From assembly GCA_041672845.1 (NCBI GenBank), contig JBAYYV010000004.1:161934-225933 (forward strand): a stretch of DNA of 64,000 bases, read 5' to 3'. How positions within the stretch are numbered: position 1 is the stretch's first letter; the number at the start of each line of letters is the position of its first letter. The notes beneath the pieces were generated by a model. It saw only the letters and a list, made by a program, of their open reading frames with translations, was not told the origin of the DNA and did no database searches. The stretch is from JBAYDV01 sp041672845 (GTDB lineage: Bacteria > Bacteroidota > Bacteroidia > Bacteroidales > UBA932). This document shows, in pieces, positions 35,580-44,090 of the stretch. The position numbers and the translations under genes were made by a program.

Positions 35580-38007
35580 ATTCTTGATAATATACTCGAC
35601 GTACCCTTTGTGAAATAGAGGTGAGAATTTCATAAGGAATAGTATCTAGAATTTTAGCCAATTTCTGAACAAAGATATGTTTACCGAAGATTTCGACTTC
35701 ATCTCCGACGTTCACATGGACGTCAGTCACATCTATCATCGTAGCATCCATACATATATTTCCTACTATTGAAACCTCTTGGCCATTTATATACATATGA
35801 CCTTTGCCACAGCTTAAATGTCGATTTAGACCGTCCGCATATCCTACTGGGACTACAGCGATAATTGATTCCCTTTTTAAAAGACCTTTTCTGCCATATC
35901 CTACAGTTTCTCCAGCCGACAATTTTCTTAAAGAAGCGATATAAGATTTAAAATGACTTACTGGTTTCACATCGAAATCAGTAGCTGTAACACCATACAT
36001 TCCTATTCCTAATCTTACCATATCAAAAGCATAATCAGGAAAACGCTCAATACCTGCAGAATTTAATATATGTCTAATTATTTTATAATCGAACTTGGCT
36101 TGAATTCGCTCAGTCATTTTCTTAAATAAATCAAATTGTCTATAAGTATAATCATCTTGAGTAGGATCATCACTAACAGCTAAATGAGAAAACATTGATT
36201 TTAAACGCACAGCAGGTTTTACAGCAGAATATTTAGCAGATTTTCCATCCAAGAAATCTAACAATTCATCTAAATCTACCATATCTAAACCCGAACGATT
36301 CATACCTGTATTAAGCTTTAAATGAACTGGATATGAAGATATACCATGACGATTTATAGCTCCATTAAATCCTTTTAAAACATTCATGGAAATAATCTCA
36401 GGCTCTAAAGAAAACTCAATCATATTATCATAAGCTTCTGGTTCAGGATTCATAACAGCTATAGGGAGATTTATACCAGCAGTTCTAAGTTCTACCCCTT
36501 CATCAGCATAAGCAACCATCAAATAATCCACAGATTGATATTGAAGCATAGAAGCGACCTCTCTAGATCCACTACCATAGCTAAAAGCTTTTACCATCAC
36601 AGCAGTTTTAGTGCCTGACGGCAATTTAGATCGATAAAGGTTAAGATTATACGCCATAGCATTTAAATCGACTTCCAATATAGTAGAATGAGACTGCTTA
36701 GCTAAAAATCCAGCAATATACTCAAGTCTATATTTCCTAGCACCCTTTAATAATACGACCTGCTTAGCAAAATTTTCTCTTTTTTCTTTAACCAAAAAGA
36801 ATTCAGTATTGTTATAAAACCTAAAATTAATTCCTTCGAAAAGATATTTATATGTCCCTATTTTTTTACCTATACCTATCAATAAATCTATCTTAGAAAA
36901 CTTCAAAAGCGATGCTACTTCTCGATAAACATTTTCTTCATCCTTAGAAATATCAATAAAATCAGTCATTATCACAGTTTTCGATTTAGATTTGTCTTGA
37001 GAGACTAAAGTCTTAAGAGCCAGTCTAAAAGACTCCATATCAGAATTATAATAATCGTTAATAATTAAAGAATCGAATACTCCTTCTTTTATTTCCATAC
37101 GCATAGCGACAGGCTGAAGTTCCTTTAATTTGGTATTAATTATAGTATCAGTATAATTTCTATATTTAAGATATGAAATAGCATTCATGGCATTCTCTAC
37201 AGATGCTTCATCTTTATATGGAAAATTATATTTTTTAGTATCCGTTTCATCCCATAATATAAAATTAGCAGATTTATTATAAGCTTTTAATTTATCAGCC
37301 AGTGCTCCTTTCTTACATATTATAGTAGAACAAGATTTAAATAATATTTTTTTTTCTTCAAATTTAGCTTCTTTAGAATCGAAATTTTCTCCATGAGCAT
37401 CACCTAAATGAGTAAAAATACCCACTTTTGGTTTTATAATATTATAATGAACAGACATCTCTCCTGGTTCAGAAATTCCTGCTTCTATCAAAGCTATATC
37501 TGAATCTTTAGGTACTGACAATATAGATAAAGAAACCCCTACTTGAGAATTATAACTTCTAGGACTTCTACTTAATTTACAGTCATTCCCTATTAACTGA
37601 GCTATCCATTCCTTAACTATAGTTTTACCATTAGAACCAGTAATACCTACTACCTCAGTATCATAATCAAATAGTTTTTCTCTATATAGTTTAGCGAAAT
37701 TTTGAAGAGCTTTTAAAGTATCTTTCACTAATAAGAAATTAAGTTTGTCATCTCCTGAAGATTTACAGTTTTCTTCAGTAGATTTAACTATTAAATCCCT
37801 GAATGAAGATCGCATCTCACTAATCACAAAATGTCTAACACCTTTATTATATAAATCTATTATGTAATCATGCCCATTATTATTTGGCCCTGATAATGCA
37901 AAAAAAATAGTTTTTTTAGGCACATTTAATAATCGGCTATCGATCAACACTTCTAAACCTTCCAATACTTCCAAACCTTCCAATACTTCCAAATCATAAT
38001 TTTCCAT
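35578..38007 (-). CDS. murF-alr: Bifunctional MurF ligase / alanine racemase
   Basis: Fusion typical of Bacteroidetes: UDP-MurNAc-tripeptide:D-Ala-D-Ala ligase at the N-terminus (to about 445) and PLP alanine racemase at the C-terminus. The ligase P-loop is GITGSNGKT near 125. The racemase has its PLP lysine in AVMVKAFSYGSG near residue 480 and the later motifs RLGIGMYGV and GNICMDATMIDVTD. At 809 residues the start is short and unusual: after MENYD it consists of LEVLEGLEVLEGLEV, encoded by an 18-bp tandem repeat, where relatives have a folded N-terminal strand-helix. Enzyme activity is probably retained because the repeat precedes the DSR motif. Confidence 0.93.
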   Translation of the reverse strand: MENYDLEVLEGLEVLEGLEVLIDSRLLNVPKKTIFFALSGPNNNGHDYIIDLYNKGVRHFVISEMRSSFRDLIVKSTEENCKSSGDDKLNFLLVKDTLKALQNFAKLYREKLFDYDTEVVGITGSNGKTIVKEWIAQLIGNDCKLSRSPRSYNSQVGVSLSILSVPKDSDIALIEAGISEPGEMSVHYNIIKPKVGIFTHLGDAHGENFDSKEAKFEEKKILFKSCSTIICKKGALADKLKAYNKSANFILWDETDTKKYNFPYKDEASVENAMNAISYLKYRNYTDTIINTKLKELQPVAMRMEIKEGVFDSLIINDYYNSDMESFRLALKTLVSQDKSKSKTVIMTDFIDISKDEENVYREVASLLKFSKIDLLIGIGKKIGTYKYLFEGINFRFYNNTEFFLVKEKRENFAKQVVLLKGARKYRLEYIAGFLAKQSHSTILEVDLNAMAYNLNLYRSKLPSGTKTAVMVKAFSYGSGSREVASMLQYQSVDYLMVAYADEGVELRTAGINLPIAVMNPEPEAYDNMIEFSLEPEIISMNVLKGFNGAINRHGISSYPVHLKLNTGMNRSGLDMVDLDELLDFLDGKSAKYSAVKPAVRLKSMFSHLAVSDDPTQDDYTYRQFDLFKKMTERIQAKFDYKIIRHILNSAGIERFPDYAFDMVRLGIGMYGVTATDFDVKPVSHFKSYIASLRKLSAGETVGYGRKGLLKRESIIAVVPVGYADGLNRHLSCGKGHMYINGQEVSIVGNICMDATMIDVTDVHVNVGDEVEIFGKHIFVQKLAKILDTIPYEILTSISQRVRRVYYQE
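37946..37993 (-). repeat. 18-bp tandem repeat inside the murF start
   Basis: Nearly three copies of an 18-bp unit (minus strand around TTGGAAGTATTGGAAGGT) encode the repeated EGLEVL peptide at residues 6-21 of MurF-Alr. Confidence 0.88.
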
Positions 38008-38061
38008 TCTAAATTATTTTATAGTTCTACCTATCTTAGTGCTAATTCTATATATTACCTT

Positions 38062-38069
38062 CAAATTTA
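38062..38069 (-). promoter_or_regulatory. -7 element for murF-alr
   Basis: Minus-strand TAAATTTG matches TAnnTTTG 55 bases before the murF-alr start. Confidence 0.45.
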
Positions 38070-38192
38070 CTTTTTTTTCTTTAGTCTTCCATAGTATTAT
38101 TAATGAAATCTTATTAATTTAGTCAATTCATTTTTCAAAAAGAATTAATTTAAAAAGATACTTTATCTAAAAAAACTATTTATAAATAAACT

Positions 38193-39515
38193 ATGAGCAA
38201 TAAAAAAAACTATGCCTTGCCTATAGCGATGATGTTTGCCTTATTTTTTATGATATCATTCGTTACCGGTTTACAAAACCCCATGGGAATTATCGTAAAA
38301 GAACAATTTCATTTAAGTAACTTACTATCTCAGTTCGGAAACTTTGCAAACTTTATAGCTTATGCTGTTATAGGAATACCTGCTGGTATAATCTTAAAAA
38401 AGAAAGGATATAAATTCACTTCTCTTACGGCTATAATATTTGGATTAGTAGGAGTATTAATTTCTATACTTTCTTCATTTATCTATAATCCAGAAACCAA
38501 TAATTGGATATTCACTTTCTGTGTATATTTATTCGGTGCACTTATTTCTGGCTTCTCTATGTGTATGTTAAATACGGTAGTAAATCCTATGTTAAATACA
38601 TTAGGTAGCGGTGGAAATCATGGTAATCAACTTATCCAGTTCGGTGGAAGCATAAACTCTGTCGGCGCTACTATCGTCCCTATATTTATAGGAAACCTTA
38701 TGGGTTCTGATTTGTCTAAAACCACTTTAGGAAATGCTAGACCAGCATTATGGATAGCACTTGGCATATTCGCTTTAACTTTTATAGTTATATCATTTGT
38801 CAATATTCCAGAACCTCATATTGAAAAAGCTAGTAACCAGAAAAATACAAATAAACATAGCCCTATGGCTTTCAGACATTTTGTCTTAGGTATTATAGCT
38901 ATCTTCTTATATGTCGGCGTCGAAGTCGGTATTGCTAACACAGCTAATCTGATGATGACTCATAACTCAGGAGAAGTGTTAAAATTTGGATTAGGCATGA
39001 ACACTACTATTGCAGGTAGTATCGTAGGTACATATTGGTTCTTAATGTTAATAGGTAGATTACTAGGTGGATCTTTTGGTGGTAAAATTTCTAGTAAACT
39101 AATGCTTCGAATAGTTTCTTCTATAGCTATCATACTTATCATTCTAGCCATAATTATTCCATTAACTCACACAGTGAAAATGCCTGTAATTAAATCTGAT
39201 CTTAGTTTCGGTCTAAGTCAAGTGCCATTAAGTATCATGTTAATAATTCTTTGTGGTCTCTGTACTTCGGTAATGTGGGGTAGTATTTTTAATCTTTCAG
39301 TAGAAGGACTAGGGAAATATACTCCTGCTGCTTCAGGTATATTTATGGTAATGGTTTGTGGCGGTGGTATTCTCCCACTTATACAGTCAGCTATAGCTGA
39401 TGCTACTAATTATGTATCAAGTTATTGGGTAATCGTAGGAGCATTAGTATATATTCTTTTCTATGCCTTATTCGGATACAAAAATGTAAATAAAAACTTA
39501 GAAAATGGAAATTAA
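38193..39515 (+). CDS. FucP/GlcP-type sugar:proton symporter (MFS, FHS family)
   Basis: Twelve-segment inner-membrane transporter of 440 residues. FHS-family features include FFMISFVTGLQNPMG in the first segment, the cytoplasmic loop AGIILKKKGYKF and GNHGNQLIQFGGSINSVGA in the middle. C-terminal sequence GKYTPAASGIFMVMVCGGGILP is also typical. It overlaps the downstream ROK kinase gene by 11 bp, which suggests it imports glucose or a related hexose that the kinase phosphorylates. The exact sugar is inferred. Confidence 0.9.
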   Translation: MSNKKNYALPIAMMFALFFMISFVTGLQNPMGIIVKEQFHLSNLLSQFGNFANFIAYAVIGIPAGIILKKKGYKFTSLTAIIFGLVGVLISILSSFIYNPETNNWIFTFCVYLFGALISGFSMCMLNTVVNPMLNTLGSGGNHGNQLIQFGGSINSVGATIVPIFIGNLMGSDLSKTTLGNARPALWIALGIFALTFIVISFVNIPEPHIEKASNQKNTNKHSPMAFRHFVLGIIAIFLYVGVEVGIANTANLMMTHNSGEVLKFGLGMNTTIAGSIVGTYWFLMLIGRLLGGSFGGKISSKLMLRIVSSIAIILIILAIIIPLTHTVKMPVIKSDLSFGLSQVPLSIMLIILCGLCTSVMWGSIFNLSVEGLGKYTPAASGIFMVMVCGGGILPLIQSAIADATNYVSSYWVIVGALVYILFYALFGYKNVNKNLENGN

Positions 39516-40479
39516 ACCTTACGTAATAGGAATAGATATAGGTGGGCAATCTGCCAAAATAGGTGTTTGTGATACTCGTGGAAATATCATAGCTCATATT
39601 AAAATAGGATCTCGTCAGACAGAATTATCTGAATTCGTAAATGACTTATCGGGAGCTCTTAAAAAAATAATAGCCGAAGTCGGTGGCAGAGATAAAATTA
39701 GAGGGATAGGTGTAGGTGCGCCTAACGGCAATTATTACAAAAATTCAATAGAATATGCTCCAAATCTAGAATGGGGTAAAGATGAAAATGGTACACCTAC
39801 TGTAATTCCTCTAGGAAGCATATTAAAAGATTTAACTTCTTTACCAGTCGCTATTACTAATGATGCTAATGCTGCCGCATATGGTGAAATGACTTATGGT
39901 TGTGCTCATGGATTGAAAGATTTCATAATGTTAACATTAGGCACTGGCGTAGGAAGTGGAATAGTTATCAATGGAGAAATTCTATATGGTCATGACGGTT
40001 TCGCAGGTGAATTAGGACATACTATAGCAGTAAAAAATGGTAGAAAATGTGGCTGTGGTCGTTATGGTTGTCTAGAAACTTATGCTTCAGCTACTGGTGT
40101 AGCTAGAACTGCTAAAGAATTTCTGCTGAGAGATGACAAACCTAGCCTATTAAGAGATTATGATATAGAGAAAATCACTTCTAAAGATATATATGATTGT
40201 GCTAAAAAAGATGATAAATTAGCCATAGAAATATTCGAATTCACTGGTAAAATTATCGGAGAAAGATTAGCTGATTTCGTAGCTTTTTCTGCTCCTGAAG
40301 CCATTATTCTTTTCGGAGGATTGGCAGCAGCTAAAGAATTTATCGAAAAACCCATCTATAAAACTATGAATGAAAACTTATTAGTTTTCTGGAAAGATAA
40401 AATAAAATTATTATTCTCTACCCTACCTAATGCAGATGCCGCTATTTTAGGAGCCAGTTCATTAGCTTGGGAATTATAA
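39505..40479 (+). CDS. ROK-family sugar kinase (probable glucokinase)
   Basis: ATP-dependent hexose kinase of 324 residues. Phosphate-1 motif IGIDIGGQSAKIGV opens the protein. The catalytic Asp lies in NDANAAAYGE. GTGVGSGIVINGE and the zinc-binding CGCGRYGCLETYAS with upstream GELGHT are ROK signatures. It overlaps the transporter gene by 11 bp. Because there is no helix-turn-helix N-terminus, it is an enzyme rather than a ROK repressor. Confidence 0.92.
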   Translation: MEIKPYVIGIDIGGQSAKIGVCDTRGNIIAHIKIGSRQTELSEFVNDLSGALKKIIAEVGGRDKIRGIGVGAPNGNYYKNSIEYAPNLEWGKDENGTPTVIPLGSILKDLTSLPVAITNDANAAAYGEMTYGCAHGLKDFIMLTLGTGVGSGIVINGEILYGHDGFAGELGHTIAVKNGRKCGCGRYGCLETYASATGVARTAKEFLLRDDKPSLLRDYDIEKITSKDIYDCAKKDDKLAIEIFEFTGKIIGERLADFVAFSAPEAIILFGGLAAAKEFIEKPIYKTMNENLLVFWKDKIKLLFSTLPNADAAILGASSLAWEL

Positions 40480-40480
40480 A

Positions 40481-40515
40481 AAAAAAGGAAATTCATTTAA
40501 GGATTTCCTTTTTTT
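40481..40515. terminator. Bidirectional terminator between ROK kinase and tRNA-Pro
   Basis: A 12-bp stem (AAAAAAGGAAAT / ATTTCCTTTTTT) with a ten-base loop. It follows the ROK stop codon directly and also lies immediately 3' of the convergent tRNA gene. Confidence 0.9.
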
Positions 40516-40516
40516 G

Positions 40517-40589
40517 TCGGGATGAGGTGACTCGAACACCTGACCTCTGCGTCCCGAACGCAGCGCGCTACCAACTGTGCTACATCCCG
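40517..40589 (-). tRNA. tRNA-Pro(CGG)
   Basis: A full cloverleaf on the minus strand: acceptor CGGGATG/CATCCCG, anticodon stem CTGCG/CGCAG with loop TTCGGGA, T arm AGGTG-TTCGAGT-CACCT, variable loop AGGTC and discriminator A. The anticodon is CGG, reading CCG. The D stem has one A-C mismatch. The 3' CCA is not encoded. Confidence 0.96.
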
Positions 40590-40646
40590 TTTATTGCGGC
40601 AAATATAAAGACATTTTTTCAAATATCCATATTATTGGCGTCAGCC

Positions 40647-41804
40647 TTATTCCTTATAAAAATTCACTGCTTTATCGAATACCATTTTAAAATTATTATA
40701 AACTAAATCTGCATCATTCTTATTATTTACTAAGAATAATTTTTGATGTGAATATTCATATGGAAAATCCATTAATTCTACTAAATCCATATTATGCTGC
40801 CCTATTGTCTTATCTATTCCTTTATATGGGATAACATAATCTTGCTTTAACATTATTATATGTAACTTATCTCGCATTGAATCAAAAAATTCGATTCTTT
40901 CTTTCGTGTATTTAGATTCGGAAAGCATAATTTGAAAAGCTTTTTCTATTTCGTCAGCAGGTTCTCGTTTAATGAATTCTGTTAAATAATAATCTTTTAA
41001 ACTAGCAAATGCTTTTTCATCTAAGATTTCTTTAGCCTTACCATCCATATTTTCAAAGAGATTACCTCCACAGAACATAAAAACACGACTATCTGAAAAC
41101 AATGATTCATTTGATTTCATTTTATCCGAAATCAGTATTACTTCAGAAAGCAATGCACCTATAGAATATGAAAAGAAATCTATTGTACATTCTGGAGCGA
41201 AAATATCCATAGAACCACTTCTTATATCATTAGCTAATTGATTAATATTATAAACTGATTCACGTCCAGAAATATAAAATCTTTCAGGACTAATCGTTAT
41301 CCTAGAACTTAAAGCCATATTAAAAAATGTAGCTTTCTTAGCTTGAGGAAATAATATTCTTCTTTTAATGGTCCATGGAAGTGCCGCTCTTCCTTGAAAC
41401 CAATTGAAAGGAGATCTGTTAATATGATAAGCCATAGGAAATAAAATTACTGGCCTATTAGTATTAATAGCTAAATATTCTGCCCAATTAACATACTTAT
41501 CCCAAGTCCTTTCATTTAACCCATGAAATATTAAAATACATCTCTTTGATTTCTTTACATCTTTTGGATAAAAAATATAATAATAAAAACTAGAATTTTC
41601 AGAGATTTTATCATCACTAATCTTACAAAAATCCGTTTGGGGTAAATTCCTCACACTATCATAATCATAATAAGCTTTTTGATCAAAAGTAAAACTTTTA
41701 CTTACGATTGTAATATTAGAATCATCTAAAGTAATTTCAGGTGTATTATTACACAGTCCACTTAATTTTTCTAATAATTTAGCTGTTCTTTCTTTTAAAT
41801 TCAT
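40647..41804 (-). CDS. DUF6051-like alpha/beta hydrolase
   Basis: Cytosolic protein of 385 residues without a signal peptide. It resembles the DUF6051 family of Bacteroidetes with an alpha/beta-hydrolase core: the oxyanion strand is CILIFHGLNERTWDKY near 128-143, and the nucleophile elbow is FFSYSIGALLSE with Ser in SYSIGA. Later PYEYSHQKLF may carry the active histidine. Substrate unknown. It is transcribed alone, with a 20-bp tandem repeat just upstream. Confidence 0.7.
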   Translation of the reverse strand: MNLKERTAKLLEKLSGLCNNTPEITLDDSNITIVSKSFTFDQKAYYDYDSVRNLPQTDFCKISDDKISENSSFYYYIFYPKDVKKSKRCILIFHGLNERTWDKYVNWAEYLAINTNRPVILFPMAYHINRSPFNWFQGRAALPWTIKRRILFPQAKKATFFNMALSSRITISPERFYISGRESVYNINQLANDIRSGSMDIFAPECTIDFFSYSIGALLSEVILISDKMKSNESLFSDSRVFMFCGGNLFENMDGKAKEILDEKAFASLKDYYLTEFIKREPADEIEKAFQIMLSESKYTKERIEFFDSMRDKLHIIMLKQDYVIPYKGIDKTIGQHNMDLVELMDFPYEYSHQKLFLVNNKNDADLVYNNFKMVFDKAVNFYKE

Positions 41805-41817
41805 AATATCTATTAAT

Positions 41818-41867
41818 TTTTAATCTTATTATACCGGTTTTAATCTTATTATACCGGATTATACCGG
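41818..41867. repeat. 20-bp tandem repeat ending in CCGG
   Basis: TTTTAATCTTATTATACCGG occurs twice (41818, 41838) followed by a ten-base half copy ATTATACCGG. It lies 13 bases upstream of the minus-strand hydrolase gene, in its leader. Confidence 0.9.
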
Positions 41868-41983
41868 AAAATTTATTTATACACGAATTAAACTATTTTG
41901 TAAATAAACTTTAAATAAAAGGGCTTAATAATTATATTTAGGGATGAATTATTGAGTTCAGGGATAAATAAATTATTTATTTT

Positions 41984-41991
41984 TATATTTG
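41984..41991 (+). promoter_or_regulatory. -7 element for the LytTR regulator
   Basis: TATATTTG matches TAnnTTTG and lies 21 bases before the ATG at 42013. It covers a TTG at 41989 that could otherwise be taken as the start codon. Confidence 0.6.
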
Positions 41992-42012
41992 CAGAGAATA
42001 ATTTTTAATGAA

Positions 42013-42882
42013 ATGGCTTTTATTAATAGAAAAATACCACCATATATTTATGATAAATCTAATATTTTTAGACTTATCATTTTCACAGCTTTATTTGCGT
42101 TGATATTTATTAATATTTATCAGCCTTTTGGATCCAAAGAGTGGTATCCGAAAATGACAGAGTTTGTCTATTTTCTATATTCTAGTTTATTTACACTTAC
42201 AGGAATATTAGTAGTCGTAATTAGCCGTACGATAATGTATTACTGGACTAATAATCATACCATCGCATATTGGTCATATATTATATGGATTATTGTGGAA
42301 ATTTGTCTTTTATCCGTTATTTATACTTTTATTTCATATAGTCTAGATAATCCAAGCGTACATCGTACTTTCTGGGGTATTCTAAAAAAGGCTCTTAAGA
42401 ACACAAGTTTAATTTTACTCTTACCCTATCTTATTAGTCATTTATATTTTAATATGAAAGATATTTCTACTAAGCTTAAAAAATTTAACAAGGCTATAAA
42501 ATCTGGGTTCATTAATGAAGAGAAACATGAAATTATAGCTTTTAAAAACGAAAGCGGAGAAATGAAATTATCCATTAGAAAAAAAACATTATTATATATA
42601 GAATCCGCAGATAATTATGTTAATATTTGGTATAAGACTAAAAGAGGAATCACTTCATACCTTCTACGTAATAGTATGAAACAAATAGAAATGGAGTTCT
42701 TAGGCACTAATATTATTAGATGTCATCGTTCCTACATAGTCAATTTAGAGCAAGTTAGTTCCTTAGAAAAAATAAAACAGGGAATCTATTTAAATATGGA
42801 AATAGATAAAGTTCCTAAGATCCCTGTTTCAAAAAGCTATACCGATATAGTTACTAAATGTTTTTTCAGTAGTATCAAATAA
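42013..42882 (+). CDS. Membrane-anchored LytTR-family transcription regulator
   Basis: A 289-residue protein with four hydrophobic segments in the N-terminal half (starting IFRLIIFTALFALIFINIY) and a cytoplasmic LytTR DNA-binding domain from about 175 (KLSIRKKTLLYIESADNYVNIWY, then TNIIRCHRSYIVNLEQV). There is no receiver or kinase domain, so it may sense a membrane signal directly. I start it at ATG 42013, because the TTG eight codons upstream lies within the predicted -7 element. It converges on the lipoprotein gene next to it with a 3-bp gap. Confidence 0.87.
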   Translation: MAFINRKIPPYIYDKSNIFRLIIFTALFALIFINIYQPFGSKEWYPKMTEFVYFLYSSLFTLTGILVVVISRTIMYYWTNNHTIAYWSYIIWIIVEICLLSVIYTFISYSLDNPSVHRTFWGILKKALKNTSLILLLPYLISHLYFNMKDISTKLKKFNKAIKSGFINEEKHEIIAFKNESGEMKLSIRKKTLLYIESADNYVNIWYKTKRGITSYLLRNSMKQIEMEFLGTNIIRCHRSYIVNLEQVSSLEKIKQGIYLNMEIDKVPKIPVSKSYTDIVTKCFFSSIK

Positions 42883-42885
42883 ATT

Positions 42886-43956
42886 TTATTCTGGTTCTAT
42901 AAATTCGAACTCCGATACAGATTCCATACCTATACTTCCCAAATATGGTTCTATGTCACCTTTTAATAATATTTCTCTACCGAAATTTTCTGGTTTAATA
43001 ACTAAACTCAATGTATCTCTAAGAGACCCAGTCGGTATTTGTATAGGAAAAATTCTTTGTGGAGATCGTTCTGAAGAAACAGTAGCTATTATTAAATTAG
43101 TGTATGTTTCAAAGGGAGGCTCGAAATCATAATTATCGTTTCCAGTTTCCTTAGTACCGATAATATAACCTTTAACCCACATATCATCCATACCTTCCCA
43201 ATAAATAGCATCATCTACTAATAAAGCTGTCTCTTTAGTAAAACCGTCTCTATCTTCACCTATAGTAATATAGTCCAAACTATTTATTCTAGTAGAATCT
43301 ATCTCTATTTTAAAACCATCTATATCTAATTTTTTTACATTAATAATAATCTTTAAAATCATCTTATCCGTAAGATACGCATGCCCGATTCTCTGTTCTT
43401 TATCTTCTGTAAATAACGTGATATAAACTAGTGTATTAGTAAAATAGCCGATTTCATTATTTTCAAACTCATATTTCAATTCACCAAAATCAGAAGTCAC
43501 CATTATATATCCTCCTTCAAATATTTCTCTAAATTCATCTGAGGTACATAATTGAAGACCAGAATTTAATAAGCTACATTCTAAAGAAATAAAGACTTTC
43601 TGACCTGCAGCTACTAATATTTCTTGTTTATCTCCATATTGAGGGCTAGAAAACGCTGGTGAATCGAATACACCCGAGTACACCCCGATATTATACATCC
43701 CTGGTATTACTTCTAACTTCTCAGGTCTATTTTTATACAGACCATTAAACACTTCTTTTCCCTCAGAATTCGAAATAGTTAGAATAAAATCATTTGTATC
43801 TATTACTGTTCCTTTAGTAATTTCAACCATCTTTAAAAGATCTACATCTGATGAAAACCCGATACATATCTCGGATATACCTAATTCCTCTTTCTGGCAA
43901 GAGGTCAAACCATAAGCTACTATTATAAGTAGCAAATACACATATCTCTTTCTCAT
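42886..43956 (-). CDS. Lipoprotein with DUF4493-like and DUF6359-like domains
   Basis: Exported lipoprotein of 356 residues; lipobox GLTSC with Cys20. The first part (about 30-240) resembles DUF4493, an immunoglobulin-like cell-surface domain of Bacteroidetes (FILTISNSEGKEVFNG). The C-terminal hundred residues resemble the OB-like DUF6359 domain (WVKGYIIGTKE, LIIATVSSERSPQRIFPIQIP, GREILLKGDIEPYLG). Function unknown; surface display is likely. It is divergent from the oxidoreductase gene at 44091. Confidence 0.75.
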   Translation of the reverse strand: MRKRYVYLLLIIVAYGLTSCQKEELGISEICIGFSSDVDLLKMVEITKGTVIDTNDFILTISNSEGKEVFNGLYKNRPEKLEVIPGMYNIGVYSGVFDSPAFSSPQYGDKQEILVAAGQKVFISLECSLLNSGLQLCTSDEFREIFEGGYIMVTSDFGELKYEFENNEIGYFTNTLVYITLFTEDKEQRIGHAYLTDKMILKIIINVKKLDIDGFKIEIDSTRINSLDYITIGEDRDGFTKETALLVDDAIYWEGMDDMWVKGYIIGTKETGNDNYDFEPPFETYTNLIIATVSSERSPQRIFPIQIPTGSLRDTLSLVIKPENFGREILLKGDIEPYLGSIGMESVSEFEFIEPE

Positions 43957-44057
43957 ATTAATTAATTTTTATTGGTTACTATCCGAATTTAATATTAAAT
44001 AATTTACCTGATGAATATTTTTTTAGTATTAGTTAATATTTTCTGTTTTTATATTTT

Positions 44058-44065
44058 TATATTTG
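44058..44065 (+). promoter_or_regulatory. -7 element for the multi-domain oxidoreductase
   Basis: TATATTTG matches TAnnTTTG 25 bases before the ATG at 44091. Confidence 0.6.
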
Positions 44066-44090
44066 TAATGAACTTTAAAAATTAAACAAT

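Noticed and set aside
40467..40706. A 79-codon plus-strand frame
   Set aside because: It covers the antisense of tRNA-Pro and the terminator.
41989..42012. TTG start for the LytTR regulator
   Set aside because: The TTG lies inside the TATATTTG -7 element; the ATG at 42013 is a better start.
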